Assembly: GCF_041146795.1 (NCBI RefSeq)
Contig: NC_135172.1
Span: forward strand, 42,063,123-42,127,122
Length of the DNA stretch: 64,000 nt
Direction: 5' to 3'
From: Maylandia zebra
Lineage: Eukaryota; Chordata; Actinopteri; Cichliformes; Cichlidae
The position numbers were made by a program, and so were the translations under genes. Under the pieces are notes generated by a model. That model was not told the origin of the DNA. It made no database searches and saw only the letters and a program-made list of their open reading frames with translations. Positions 45,416 through 56,339 of the stretch are shown in pieces. The stretch's first letter is position 1, and each line of letters starts with the position of its first letter.

Positions 45416-47069
45416 TAGGAAATAAAATCCCATTCAGTCCCAGACTGTTTGTCCTGATGATAGCAGATTTATTTTCGTGAGAACGTGGAGGGTGCAGCTT
45501 TCCACGTTTGATGGCAGAAATGCCAAAGCTGCAGCATGTGAAAGACTGGAAAATTATTATTGTGTAGTTTACCATATTGGTTTCTGGGTTGCTTTGTTTT
45601 TCTCTTTGTTGTTTTTTTTATGTATAAATAAAATCTGCTAAAAAAGGAATGAAGTGGGCTCAGAGGGGGAGGAGCTAAACATCCAGAGCCACAGGATGAA
45701 GTGAACCATACAAAGCTTCTCTTGTATGGAGCTGGAAACGAGCAGATCCACACTGCAAAAGTTACTTAACTTACCTGACTGTCAGTGTGCAATTAGCTCA
45801 GCCCTCCTTAATATCTTTATTTGTGCTGGCAGCACCTGAGCCTCAAAGTCCATTTCTGTTGCAGCCTCTATTTTCAGCCCTGGCCTTAATCTCAGGGTTT
45901 ACTTCGGCCTTTGTTGACAATAAAATGGGCCTTAAATAGCACATTAGCATGCAAGCTTAGTACACATCACTTAATAGTAGGCTGAGTCCCTGAGGTCGGC
46001 TCTCAGTGGGGTTGTCTCTGAGGTAATGAGCCTCAGTGCTGCTCCACACAGACACCAGCGTTAATGCAAATTCCTGCCATTTATTTTCATTAAAATGTTT
46101 CAGAATCCACATAAAAATCACATTTTAATGAGAATGTTTTGCCATTTTAACATATTAGTATTATCCTCAAAAGCGTGAGCTGCTATTATACATCACATTT
46201 GACTGCGTTGTGCTGAGAATAGAACACAACGATGGTGGAGGCAGCTGATGGAAAAGTCTGCTCATGGTGATTTCTGCACGGGAAAGACGAAACAGTTTCA
46301 TTTTTACGACAAACTGTTCACGAGACAGACATATGGCTTACCGGTATGTAGAAAACAGGGATGAGTTGTGAAAGACATTCAAGGGAATGACTAGTGTTTC
46401 TGCTAAGAAGCAGATAACTTTCTGTTGCGGTAAAAATGACTCCGTTTCACAGCATCCAGAACTGATTGGAATTCACTGTGGATAACCAGTCATTGTTTTT
46501 CCTGGGTGCAGCTCAGAGAGGCAAAACCATTTCAAAGGGCAAAAGTCAGCTTTTGTTTATAGTTTTACTGTATTATATAAACGCGGTAATGTTCTTTTGC
46601 TTCACTTTTTGCCCACTGGATCGTGTCAAAGACTATTTTTTAACCGTGAGAAAAGTTCCCCTCATGCCTAATCTGTACGATCACCAGCCTTTATTCCCAA
46701 AAGAGCCTTTTTGAGCTGTCACCACATGTTAGCGCTCCGCAGTGGTCTGTTCATGTCTAACTTTGACATTTTTATGACAGTACGTCCATGTTTTTGCTTC
46801 ACTTGTGAAATTATAGACCTAATTACACATCTAATTATCTAATTTCTTTTTCAAAAATATGAAAGAAACAGAACTGTGAAGTAAAAAAATAGCTAGCTAG
46901 CTATTTTTTTTAATCTTGTTAGCTAGCTTAAATTCTAGCATTTTTTAGTTCGTTAACACCAAGTGGCAGCCAGGCATCTGTGTCTGTGCACTGCACCTGT
47001 ATAGTTTATGGATACAGATAACTAAATAAGCTAGCCAGCCACTAATAACTATGCGCTTCAACCTTTCAT
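45416..47069. other. Non-coding stretch, nothing identified
   Basis: AT-rich intergenic DNA with a small AGCTAGCTAGCT palindrome near 46,892. No gene or bounded element is supported. Confidence 0.4.
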
Positions 47070-47440
47070 CTAAATATGATCACTTCTGGTTCCACAAAAC
47101 AAAAACATGATGGCAACCAAAAAACCAACATCTGAGCTTCAAAGCGTAGAGTCCAAAAACTTGGGTGGCATCTCTGTGACTATATGGATCTTTTATATAC
47201 AGTCTCTGGTTTCAGCTTTCCTGAGGCCTTTGTGGACTTTGTATGTTATCTGTGTGGGTTTTACTGGTTTCTTTCCACAGACCACAGACATGCCGTAGCT
47301 TGGATGTGGTTTGGATGTGCGATATATAAAGTGCACAGGCTTGAGTGTTGCGCAACATGGGTGAATTTGACTCACAGTATAGAGCACTTTGATTGGTCAG
47401 TGATACTGATAAGCGTTATATAAATACAAGCATATTTTTA
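47070..47440 (+). mobile_element. Teleost repeat plus SINE/LINE tail fragments
   Basis: The left part (47.07-47.21 kb) matches pieces of the repeat at 36.9-37.8 kb. The right part ends AGAGCACTTTGATTGGTCAG, then AAGCGTTATATAAATACAAG, the recurrent 3' tail of teleost tRNA-SINEs and their partner LINEs. No head was recognised. Confidence 0.5.
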
Positions 47441-47881
47441 TTCAATATGCGTTAAGACAAATTGTGAAAGTGAAATATTTTCACATTCACAAGAATTCAG
47501 TAAGTTTTAATATTAGAAGGATTTAAAATGTTCCTGTAACAGTTGCTGTTTTGAGGCCAAACTGCATGAGTGTGCTGGCTTGTCTGAACAGCTCTCCTCA
47601 GCGAGGAAACATCTTTGGTGCCTGAACAAACAGAAAAGTGAAAGCAAAAACCAACAAAGTGTCTCAGTGAGGCGCTTCAAAGATGAGGTCGCTGCTGGAT
47701 GGATGAATGGTCAAAAACATGTTTAACAATCTGCTTGTACCCAAGGAGCTCAGTGCACAGCCAAGCTGGTTTCCAGTAACTAGTCACACCACTTTATAGT
47801 AGGCATGCATCTTGAAGTTGTGGATGGGAATTTCAAGCAAAAAAATCATTATTTGTTTTTCATGGGAAACTATTTGACAAA

Positions 47882-48775
47882 GGGCAGTACAGCTGTTAGC
47901 ACTGTTGCCTCACAGCACAAAGATCTTGGGTTCGCTGTGGCCTCTCAGGACGGAGTTATCGTGTCCCCGTGCCCGTGAGCAGTGTTGGGAAGGTTACTTT
48001 TAAAATGTATTTCACTACAGATTACAGAATACATGCCCCAAAATGTATTTTGTAACGTATTCCGTTACGTTACTCAATGAGAGTAACGTATTCTGAATAC
48101 TTCGGATTACTTAATATATTATCATGCTTTTTACAACTACGTGAATGTGATTTATTACTATTACTGAAGGTCCGCGGCTCTGAACCGTAGTAAAGGGACC
48201 TCTGACTAATACGTTGGGTTCTGTGTTGGGCTCATAGCCGAAAAATAGCTTTACTTTGTTGTCTGGGTCAAGTTTCAGACAGAGAGAGGCGTTGAAAGGC
48301 TGCTCCAATGGAACTTATTGTTTCGGAGGAAAACACAAACACGGTGTACAGTCGAGTCTTAATAGCTTACTTACAACTGGGCTCGTCAGGCTCTCTTCTT
48401 GGCTGAAGTGGTTATTATTATATTTACATGCTTCCAGCTCCCGTTTCTGCTCAATGACAACTCATAGTTTTCCACTCTCCTTTTTCTCCCTCCTCGCGCT
48501 CACAGACACATAACGTGTATGGCAGTCCATTCTCCCTGCAGCACGGACTACACTGCCCATGATGCTACATTCTTTAGGCCTATGCCTGTAGCATTCTGCC
48601 TATTAGCTTAGCACAACAACAACAACAACAAAAAGGCGTCATGGGATACAGTTACTCATATTTAGTATTTTAAATACATTACTCCCCAACACTACCCGTG
48701 AGGGCTCACTCACTTCTTCCCCCAGTCCAAAGACGTACTTGTTAGATTAGCTGGTTATTCTAAATCAGTCATAGG
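47882..48775 (+). mobile_element. tRNA-headed SINE interrupted by a hAT insertion
   Basis: The left half has GCTGTTAGCACTGTTGCCTC, ACAGCACAAAGATC and TTGGGTTCG, a tRNA-like head. The right half resumes after 48702 with CCCCCAGTCCAAAGACGTAC, then GTTAGATTAGCTGG. In intact teleost copies these two halves are continuous. The 715-bp element at 47980-48694 separates them, so the SINE is the older insertion. Confidence 0.7.
47980..48694. mobile_element. hAT-type non-autonomous transposon, 715 bp
   Basis: The ends are CAGTGTTGGGAAGG and (reverse complement of the right end) TAGTGTTGGGGAG. An exact 8-bp duplication, CCCGTGAG, flanks the element at 47972-47979 and 48695-48702, which is diagnostic for hAT-superfamily insertion. 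The interior has no transposase. Sub-terminal repeats of GTAACG/CGTTAC (48050-48100) are the sort of sites hAT transposases bind. Confidence 0.88.
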
Positions 48776-49049
48776 TTGTCTTTCTTTCCCTGCAGCAGAT
48801 GAACAGCAATGACAACTGAGATATGACCCCTCTCTGTGAAAATGCATGGATACATGCTGTTTGTATTTTGGAAAACCCTGCACTCTCCTGCTTGAAACAA
48901 TCTAAATGAACTGGCATTTTTACTTTAAGTTTTCTAGTCTTACTGACTACTAAAAGAGCTTCAAACCACAGGCCACATTTACCCACACATAAATTCAGTA
49001 TTTTTTCAATTTTATTTGACACACACATGAAGCCAGTTTATAATCACCA

Positions 49050-49150
49050 GTTCACCTAACATGGATGTGGGAGGAAGACAGAGCACCCAGAGAAAACTCA
49101 GGCTCGGGGAGACGATGCAAGCTCATAGCCTGTATCGGCTACGTCCAACC
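49050..49150 (-). mobile_element. SINE fragment, antisense
   Basis: The plus strand reads GTGGGAGGAAGACAGAGCAC, CCAGAGAAAACTCAGGC and GGGGAGACGATGCAAGCTC. This is the reverse complement of the body of the tRNA-headed SINE class seen at 47.88 kb (GCATGTTCTCC, GGGTTTTCTC, CTTCCTCCCAC in consensus copies). The ends are lost. Confidence 0.6.
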
Positions 49151-49159
49151 AAAGCTGCA

Positions 49160-50129
49160 GGCAGCAAGTGTCAATGTTATCTTTTTGGCTGCTGCACCAA
49201 CTTGCATTACATCATTTAATTAAGAAAGCTCCAACAGCACAAACACTACTGAGAGGTTCAGTTCAATGACCTTTTAGCTGAGGTGAAGCCTAGCAGACAG
49301 CAAGCAGCTGCAGCTGCCTGTGTCCATATGCACCGGTCAAGCAAAGAGGCCACGCCCCTCGATATGCAAACCTTAAGCTCTAATACAAATTCAGCAGGTG
49401 AGTTTTTATATGCAGCTGTTATAAAGGGAAGAACTGTCTATAGAGACCAAAAGGTTTGTGCTGTGCAGGTCTGTGTCTGAACATTGTGCTAAGTTCTTCA
49501 TATCCATGTTTGCATGTTCTGATTCTAAGCCTGCAGCACAAAAACAGAAAGTGTCAGATGTCCTCACGTCAGTTTATATAACTTCACTTTTGCCTCGTTG
49601 TCCTGCAGACTCATCAGGTCAGGTCGACCCTTTGGCTGCTTCACACTTTGATCTGGTGGAGACTCTGCAAGTCTTCTGCACGCTCTGCGCTAGCATGACT
49701 CATCATGTCGACTCCATCATGTGTGCATCGTGTGGTCTTGTTAAGGCTGCTGTGGAAGCAGACAGAAGGTAAAACCTCAGCGTGACCAACATCAGAATAA
49801 TGCAGCGGTTTGGTGGGAACGAGTCGGGGAGCCAGCAGCGATGTGTGGTTCTGCACTGCTGACGAGACACAATGGACACGTTTACGAAAGCACTGACAGG
49901 TACGCAAAGACTGTACACAAAACATCACAGCTCCCCCCAGAAGAGAACTTCTGACAGTTTACAACAGACAAGTTAGGACGTGTAGCTTTCTTTCATCTCT
50001 GTTACACAGACGTCATATTAATCAGAGTCAGTGTTTTCAAAGACAAACCCAAATCCAAAGATTTAAACAGAATACCTCATGACTCACGTTTTCTTGACAG
50101 CAGAGTCCAGGAAACATATCAAATATGCT

Positions 50130-50132
<3 letters not shown>
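49160..50132. other. Non-coding stretch, nothing identified
   Basis: Open frames of about 100 codons occur on both strands around 49.46-49.93 kb. They overlap each other, have no splice context and match nothing. Confidence 0.4.

Positions 50133-50212
<80 letters not shown>
50133..50212. repeat. (TG)n then (AG)n microsatellite
   Basis: About 36 uninterrupted TG units pass into GAGAGAGA. A long AT-rich stretch follows. Confidence 0.97.
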
Positions 50213-50213
<1 letters not shown>

Positions 50214-50554
50214 CCTGTAGTAGAAAGTGCTCAGCTTAAGTAGAAAGAAGCTATATTAGTTCCAGTACAGTTACTTTTACTGTGCATACAGCGCTGTCAT
50301 GCTGCTCATTCAGTGACATAAACAAATATGTAGATCGATAAATAAAAATCTTTTTTTTTTTTTACGAATAATTCAAAACATGAAAATTGTATCATTCTAA
50401 ATGTATCAATTAAACCCAAATAAAGTATTTAAATAATTATTAATGGAAAAAATATATTTAAGTAGAAATAAATAAATAAACAGACACGAATATATTATAA
50501 ATATTTTATTTATAGAATAAATACATATTTATTATTTCTCTTTATATATATTGT

Positions 50555-50558
<4 letters not shown>

Positions 50559-50615
<57 letters not shown>

Positions 50616-50621
50616 ATGCGC

Positions 50622-50652
<31 letters not shown>

Positions 50653-50674
50653 TGCGCGTGTGTGTGTGTGTATA
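50559..50674. repeat. Long interrupted (TG)n with CGCG/CATGCGCG islands
   Basis: A TG tract of about 115 bp is broken by GCGCATGCGCG and GCGCGTGCGCG islands, so the whole tract alternates purine and pyrimidine. Such sequence can adopt Z-DNA. It is bounded by AT-rich DNA. Confidence 0.95.
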
Positions 50675-50783
50675 TAATTACATCACAGCAAAGAATAAAT
50701 ATCATAGTTGTAGACAAAACAAATGTGTTTGAGTCAAATGGAACTGACCACAACTGTTCTATTAATTTATACAAATTAAATTA

Positions 50784-50824
50784 CACACACACGCACACGC
50801 ACACGCACACACACACACACACAC
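50784..50824. repeat. (CA)n microsatellite with CG interruptions
   Basis: CACACACACGCACACGCACACG then pure CA to 50824. It lies about 110 bp from the TG tract at 50.6 kb and is its near complement, so the two could pair as a stem. Confidence 0.93.
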
Positions 50825-51940
50825 TTTAATCCTCCTTCACATATTTCACGTTTCCTTGCTCGCTGTCTGTAAGAGGAGAAATGGAGCAGTGAGTGTTTGG
50901 CTCTCAGAGTTTGTTTGATTTTATCGATTTTATTGACTTCATTGATTGGTTGAGGCTGTAGTTCAGTACCAGCAAATCCATCAGCTGTTTGGATGTGAAA
51001 TAACAACACACATCACTTGTTTGTCCCGCGATCCATCACAGCCTACATCCACCCTCTCACTCTCTCTCCATGCTCTCACTGCTATAATTGGCTCTCTGAG
51101 CCTGGCTGCTTAAAGCATTATAAAAGCTCCCCTGGCCCGGCTTATCCTCCGACAGCACTTACAGAATCACACCTCCATGTCCCCGCAACATGTCGTCTAC
51201 ACGCTGACACCCACAGACTTCTGCTGGCATAACGTGGTGAAAACAGACAGGAGGATAAGTGCAGAAAAAAAAGTGAAGATAAAGGACAAAATCCATCAGG
51301 ACATATCACAGGTCAGTGTGTGTGTTTTCCAGTAAAATGTGGGAGTTTATCATCATTCATCTTGGCTGCAGTTCTGAAACACTGCTTATGTCTCCATACT
51401 GGAAGCCTACTTCCAAATAACTTCCTTGGAAGTATGCTGTGGTACCAATTACACAGGAGGATTTACTCAGCTGAGTCTGCGGGGAAAAAAACAGCTGATT
51501 TCTTCAAATAAAAAAAAGCAAAAGGCTTTTGTTGTTTCCAGAGGAATCGGTCTAGTTTTACTGTTTGCCAGAATTTTATGTAATTGTTCTAATATGGCTG
51601 TTTATGTTGAAAACAGGAACCAGAGAAACAATCAGGAAAGTGCAGGTAAAGCAAAGAACAGTTTAAATCCAAGTGAGGCAAAAACAACAATTTCTCACCT
51701 AAAAACCTTCAGGCGTGTCCTTTTAGGTTTTATTCCTATTTTCATTCTGTCAATATTGAACTGAAATTACATTTCAGATGCTGATTCTGTGAGTCTCGTC
51801 ATATCAGCCCAGCTTTTACCCCAAAACTTCCCATGATTCTTATATTAACACATCTTAAACAACTAAATTGAGTCTCACGAAAAATCGGAACTATATATCA
51901 ACGTATTAAATGTAGAAAAACTCAGTGATGTGAAAACTAA
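50825..51940. other. Non-coding stretch, nothing identified
   Basis: Plain intergenic DNA. A 112-codon frame at 51426-51764 is lysine- and asparagine-rich with no family resemblance. Confidence 0.4.
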
Positions 51941-52705
51941 GGCTACGTTCACACTGCAGGTCTTAATGCTCAGTTCCATTTTATGATCAAATCTGATTTT
52001 TTTTGTCTGGTTGTTCACACTACAAATAAAATGTGACAGCAAAGGCGCTCTAGTGTGAACGGTTCACGGCCCTCAAAGCGGCCCGCTTGCGCAAAAGAAG
52101 ACGTCACACACAACGCGCTCTGTTTACGGAATAAAAAATGGCGGCTACAGAGCGAGTAGGTGCTGTTGCAGCAGTCTATCAATTTGTGCACAGTGGTAAC
52201 CGACAGAATTTTGACAAATTAATTAGAGAAAGAAGGACACTGAGACAAAGAGAGCCCGTGCTTTAACAATGGCCTTGTTTAGAGCAGTGGCTGCTACCTC
52301 CGTGCAGAGGTATATATGGACACGGAGTCGATTAGCTTGAATAGAATTGTCTTCCCATATGCTAATCAAGTCCAAAACCTCAGTTTTTGTCCATTGACTC
52401 GCTCCGTCTCCAGTTTCTGCCGCCATGCTTTCTCGTTTGTCTTCTCCGGCGCTGATAATTGGCATCTGTCTTGTGTCAGTGACGTAAAAGACGGATTTAA
52501 TGCGACCTGACCGTTCAAACAGCAGTCGCTTTCTAAAACATCGGATAGGTATCGGATTCAGTACCACATACGAAAGTGACCCAGATCGGATTTGAAAATA
52601 TCGGATTTGTGCCGTTCACACTGTCGTACCATGATCGGATATGGGTCGCATAGGGTCAGAAAAGGCGGATTTGATGCGCTTTCGCCTGCAGTGTGAACGT
52701 AGACC
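51941..52705 (-). mobile_element. PIF/Harbinger-like element with Myb-like ORF fragment
   Basis: The terminal inverted repeats are GGCTACGTTCACACTGCAGG and its counterpart GGTCTACGTTCACACTGC, flanked by TAA on both sides, the 3-bp target type used by PIF/Harbinger. The minus-strand frame 52223-52567 contains SQWTKTEVLDLISIWEDNSI, the start of a Myb/SANT-like (MADF-like) DNA-binding domain, as in the second protein of Harbinger elements. There is no DDE nuclease, so the 765-bp copy is non-autonomous. CpG-rich parts remain undecayed, which suggests it is not very old. Confidence 0.85.
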
Positions 52706-53898
52706 TAAAAATAAAGGAGCTCAGCAGGTTAAACCTCGCCCACCCCTAAGTGAATTTTTTTTTTTTACATAGAATAAAAATTTGTGTAAATGTTGAAATA
52801 CAATAAAGTGACTTTTTGAAAGTAATGACGCTCAAACGGCTGAGTGATTGTAGTAAAGCCTGGTAAATGTCATGTGACATTACAGTGACTCAGTACCACA
52901 GAGCGTACTCTGAGCGTTAAGCGCAGCGACACCGCAGGGGCGACATAAACTACAGGAAGAGAACGAGATGGCAGATGTGATTTGCTTGGAAGTCGTATCG
53001 CATGATGTATGACAGACTTCCTGTGCTGGTGTCACGGTGGCGGAGGTGAATCATTTGCCAGGAAGTTTTCCCGCTGCTCATCTAGTAAGTGATGCAGCAG
53101 GTGGTCAGGATTATCGAGGACAGATAACAGTTTGTCCAAAGAGCTCGTGACCTCCACGGCTTCATACTCACAGCAGAAACATTCAAGCAGGGGTCATGAC
53201 CCTGCAGCTCCCATCTCCAGTGGCTCCTCGTAGCTTCGACAGGAAACACAGATAAGCCTTTCAGTTATTCAGTCAATCACTGCTTCAAGTGATCCTTTGA
53301 ATTCTCTACACTTTTATCCATGTTTCTCAGCTGACACCTCATCCACTTGATGTAGCTGAATGTCAACAGTCGTGGTTAGCATGGACGTAAACACGTGCAC
53401 GAGAGGTCGTGAGCTCCCGAGCTATGAGGAAAATAATTCAAAAGTGCCAGTTCTGCTGACATATCGATCTGCTTTATCTGCGGCTGGACTTCAGTCCCAA
53501 ATCAAGTTGAAATAAGAGACTTTTTATTTGATTTTTCTGCACAGAAGAGACTTTGTCGTGTTTGGAATGTGTGGAAATGCGCAGCCAAATGCAGACGCAG
53601 AGGGAAGCCGAGTCAAAACAAAAGCCAGCTGTTTATCTTTGGCTGATAAGTGTTCATGAACAAAAGTGAAACTCAAGCCAGAGAAACAGTAAAATAATCC
53701 TTTAACTGACATCGAGCGCACAGCGGAGAGCAACAGTACAATGCAACCAGGACAAAGAGAGGACTGAGGCTTTGAATACGCAAAGGGCCCCACTGGGGGA
53801 AAGTGGGACAGGTGGGTAAACAAACAGGTGCAAACAATCAAGGGATAACAAGATACAGGAAGTAAAAATAAATGCAAGACACAAGCAAGAGCAAATGG
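52706..53898. other. Non-coding stretch, nothing identified
   Basis: No gene is supported. Open frames on the minus strand at 53.5-54.0 kb are cysteine- and serine-rich shadows of a purine-rich plus strand. Confidence 0.4.
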
Positions 53899-53959
53899 GT
53901 GCAGCCACTGTGGAGCTCCACAGTGGGCAGAAACACGTGACCTCCACAGTATGGTTAGG

Positions 53960-54110
53960 GGTTATGGTTCTGTTTTTTGCCATTTTTATGGTTTTATTTG
54001 AAAGGGTACAGTGAAGAGTGACAGGAAAGCAGAGGGAGTGAGAGCAGGTAACACATGTGGCAAAGAGCCACGGGTCGGATTCGAATTCAGGCCGGCCACT
54101 CAGCCATGAG
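53960..54110 (-). mobile_element. tRNA-derived SINE head, antisense
   Basis: The reverse complement starts GCTCATGGCTGAGTGGCC, then GAATTCGAATCCGACCC, a tRNA-like A/B-box pair. It continues into GCTCTTTGCCACATGTGTTA and CTTTCCTGTCACTCTTCACT, the usual body of this teleost SINE. Confidence 0.6.
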
Positions 54111-54173
54111 CATCTATATGAAGGACTCTGTCCCAGCCTTTACGATCCATTGGCGCGGTTTCCATCGTATCTA

Positions 54174-55504
54174 CACTCAACAAAAATATAAACGCAACAC
54201 CTTTGTTACTGCTCCCATTCCCCATGGGATGGACGTAGAGACCTAAAATTCATTCCAGATACACAATATAACCATCCCTCCCAAACAGTGGTCACAAATC
54301 AGTCCAAATGTGTGGTAGTGGGCACATCTGCTATATTGAGATAATCCATCCCACCTCACAGGTGTGCCACATCAGGATGCTGATCTGACATCATGAGTAG
54401 TGCACAGGTGTACCTCAGACTGCCCACAACAAAAGGCCACCCTGGAATGTGCAGTTTTGTCTCACAGCAAAATGCCACAGATGCCACAAGCAATGAGGGA
54501 GCAGGAATGTCAACCAGATCTGTCGCCCGTGCATTGAATGTTCATTTCTCAACCATAAGCCGTCTCCACAGGCGTTTCAGAGAATATGGCAGCACATCCA
54601 ACCGGCCTCACAACCGCAGACCTCGTGTAACCACACCAGCCCAGGACCTCCACATCCAGCAGGTTCACCTCCAAGATCGTCTGAGACCAGCCACCCAGAC
54701 AGCTGCTGGAACAATTGGTTTGCACAACCAAACAATTTCTGCACAAACTGTCAGAAACTGTCTCAGGGACGCTCAACTGCATGCCCGTCGTCCTCATCGG
54801 GGTCTTGACCTGACTCCAGCTCGTCACCGTAACAGACTTGTGTGGGCAAATGCTCACATTCGATGGCGTCTGGCACGTTGGAGAGGTGTGCGCTTCACGG
54901 ATGAATCATGGTTCACATTGTTCAGGGCAGATGGCAGCTGAGAATGTCCCAGTTCTTGCATGGCCAGCATACTCACCGGACATGTCACCCATTGAGCATG
55001 TTCGGGATGTGCTTGACCGGCGTATACGACAGCGTGTACCAGTTCCCACGAATATCCAACAACCTCGCACAGCCATTGAAGTGGAGTGGACCAACATTCC
55101 ACAGGCCACAATTGACAATCTGATAGACTCCATGCGACGATGTGTTGCACTGCATGAGGCAAATGGTGGTCACACCAGATACTGACCGGTTCTGGGTCCC
55201 CAGACCCCCAATAGCGCAAAAAACTGCACATTCCAGGGTGGCCTTTTGTTGTGGGCAGTCTGAGGTACACCTGTGCACTACTCATGATGTCAGATCAGCA
55301 TCCTGATGTGGCACACCTGTGAGGTGGGATGGATTATCTCAATATAGCAGATGTGCCCACTACCACACATTTGGACTGATTTGTGACCACTGTTTGGGAG
55401 GGATGGTTATATTGTGTATCTGGAATGAATTTTAGGTCTCTACGTCCATCCCATGGGGAATGGGAGCAGTAACAAAGGTGTTGCGTTTATATTTTTGTTG
55501 AGTG
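54174..55504 (+). mobile_element. Tc1-like transposon with ~285-bp inverted terminal repeats, internally deleted
   Basis: The ends CACTCAACAAAAATATAAAC and its complement are flanked by TA (54172-54173, 55505-55506). The terminal repeats extend to about 54461 and 55218 and are almost identical. The plus-strand frame 54393-54941 includes the paired helix-turn-helix region (MSTRSVARALNVHFSTISRL, RPHNRRPRVTTPAQ) and the first catalytic block FTDESW. It then jumps from the RADG segment to sequence of the C-terminal part (CCAGTTCTTGCATGGCC, CCATTGAGCATGTTCG), which lies in another frame. The segment with the second catalytic Asp and its surroundings, roughly 300 bp in the full-length family, is missing. 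The copy is therefore non-autonomous but could be moved in trans. Confidence 0.93.
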
Positions 55505-55507
55505 TAT

Positions 55508-55611
55508 GTCACGTGTTTCTGCCTACTGTGGCAGTGACGTGTCTCCGCCTACTGTGGCTGTGACATGTCTCCGCCTACTTTAGAGGTCATGTGTTTCTGC
55601 CTACTGTGGAG
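55508..55611 (+). repeat. Four tandem copies of a 26-bp unit
   Basis: The units begin GTCACGTGTTTCTGCC, GTGACGTGTCTCCGCC, GTGACATGTCTCCGCC and GTCATGTGTTTCTGCC, and each continues TACTGTGG or TACTTTAG. The array starts three bases after the Tc1-like element and runs into the right arm of the outer inverted repeat. Confidence 0.8.
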
Positions 55612-55938
55612 CTCCACGGTGGCTGCAGCCAGACCTTTCTCGACACAAGGCTGAAGGCCATGATAGTCTCATAGGTGCTGTGTTTTACAGTCAGCTCAAA
55701 TGCGCTAATTTGTTTTCAGTGAAAACAGCAATTTCATAAATGCAACAAAACAAAGTTAAAGTTTGAAACAATAAAAAGCCAACAAGCATAGCCATGGATG
55801 CTAAAATGATTTAAACTATTACTAATATTGATGGTCATCTCCGTAAGGCTTGGGTGTGTTTTTTGGCTCTGTTCAGATTTTATCCTGTGGTGATAAAGTT
55901 TTCGGTCTCCTCCATTAAAGGTGCACCTTCCTTTGCAG

Positions 55939-56117
55939 GATGAAGTCCAGATGGCTGCTGTCCGCTGTGGACAGACTTCCTACCATCAGTGAAATGCAGG
56001 AGAGCGACACAGAAGAAGGAGACCCGGACTGCTCCTCTCACACCATGGAGGAGTATGTGGACTCCATCAAAGAGCTCTCCCAGCCGGCCCCCTACCCGCT
56101 CCATGGGCCCCTCAGAG
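55939..56117 (+). CDS. Possible unassigned first coding exon
   Basis: A good acceptor (TTCCTTTGCAG) precedes GATG at 55939. The frame from the ATG at 55940 begins MKSRWLLSAVDRLPTISE, followed by DTEEGDPDCSSHTMEEYVDS and IKELSQPAPYPL. The composition (acidic and serine-rich, without low-complexity runs) looks protein-like. A possible donor is CAGAG/GTCACC at 56117, which is weak; otherwise the frame runs to a stop at 56338. I do not recognise the protein and found no matching exon before or after it. It may equally be chance. Confidence 0.3.
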
Positions 56118-56339
56118 GTCACCGCCTCTGGATGGTGCGCTCATGCCCTGTGGCTCCACCTGTGGCACCGGCTCTGTTTTTAAAATCCCTGAGAAGCAGC
56201 CCACCTTGGAGTCCAGTTGACCTATCAGATGTATCACTGACCTTAACAGACCAATCAAAGTGTGAGACATCAACACATTTCAAACAAAACCTGCTGGACG
56301 TGCTGGTGGGACATTCCCTGTTTGCAGGGCTGGTGTGAG

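Larger units (their letters stand above)
53899..55629. repeat. Outer inverted repeat enclosing SINE and Tc1 insertions
   Basis: The left arm 53899-53945 (GTGCAGCCACTGTGGAGCTC, then CACAGTGGGCAGAAACACGTG) is repeated in inverted orientation at 55583-55629 with about five differences over 47 bp. The arms are also self-complementary around GTGGAGCTCCAC. Between them lie an antisense SINE piece, the Tc1-like element and four 26-bp tandem copies. The arms may be the ends of an older DNA transposon; its family is unknown to me. Confidence 0.65.

Noticed and set aside
44891-45753. Several minus-strand frames rich in Pro, Leu and Ser
   Set aside because: They are antisense to the purine-rich RTE-like remnant or its flank and are composition artefacts.
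50532-50829. Cys-Val and His-Thr repeat open frames
   Set aside because: They are translations of the TG/CA microsatellites.
54854-55285. Minus-strand 143-codon open frame in the Tc1-like element, beginning like the plus-strand frame
   Set aside because: It starts in the right terminal inverted repeat, which copies the left one, and continues antisense to the transposase. It is not a separate gene.
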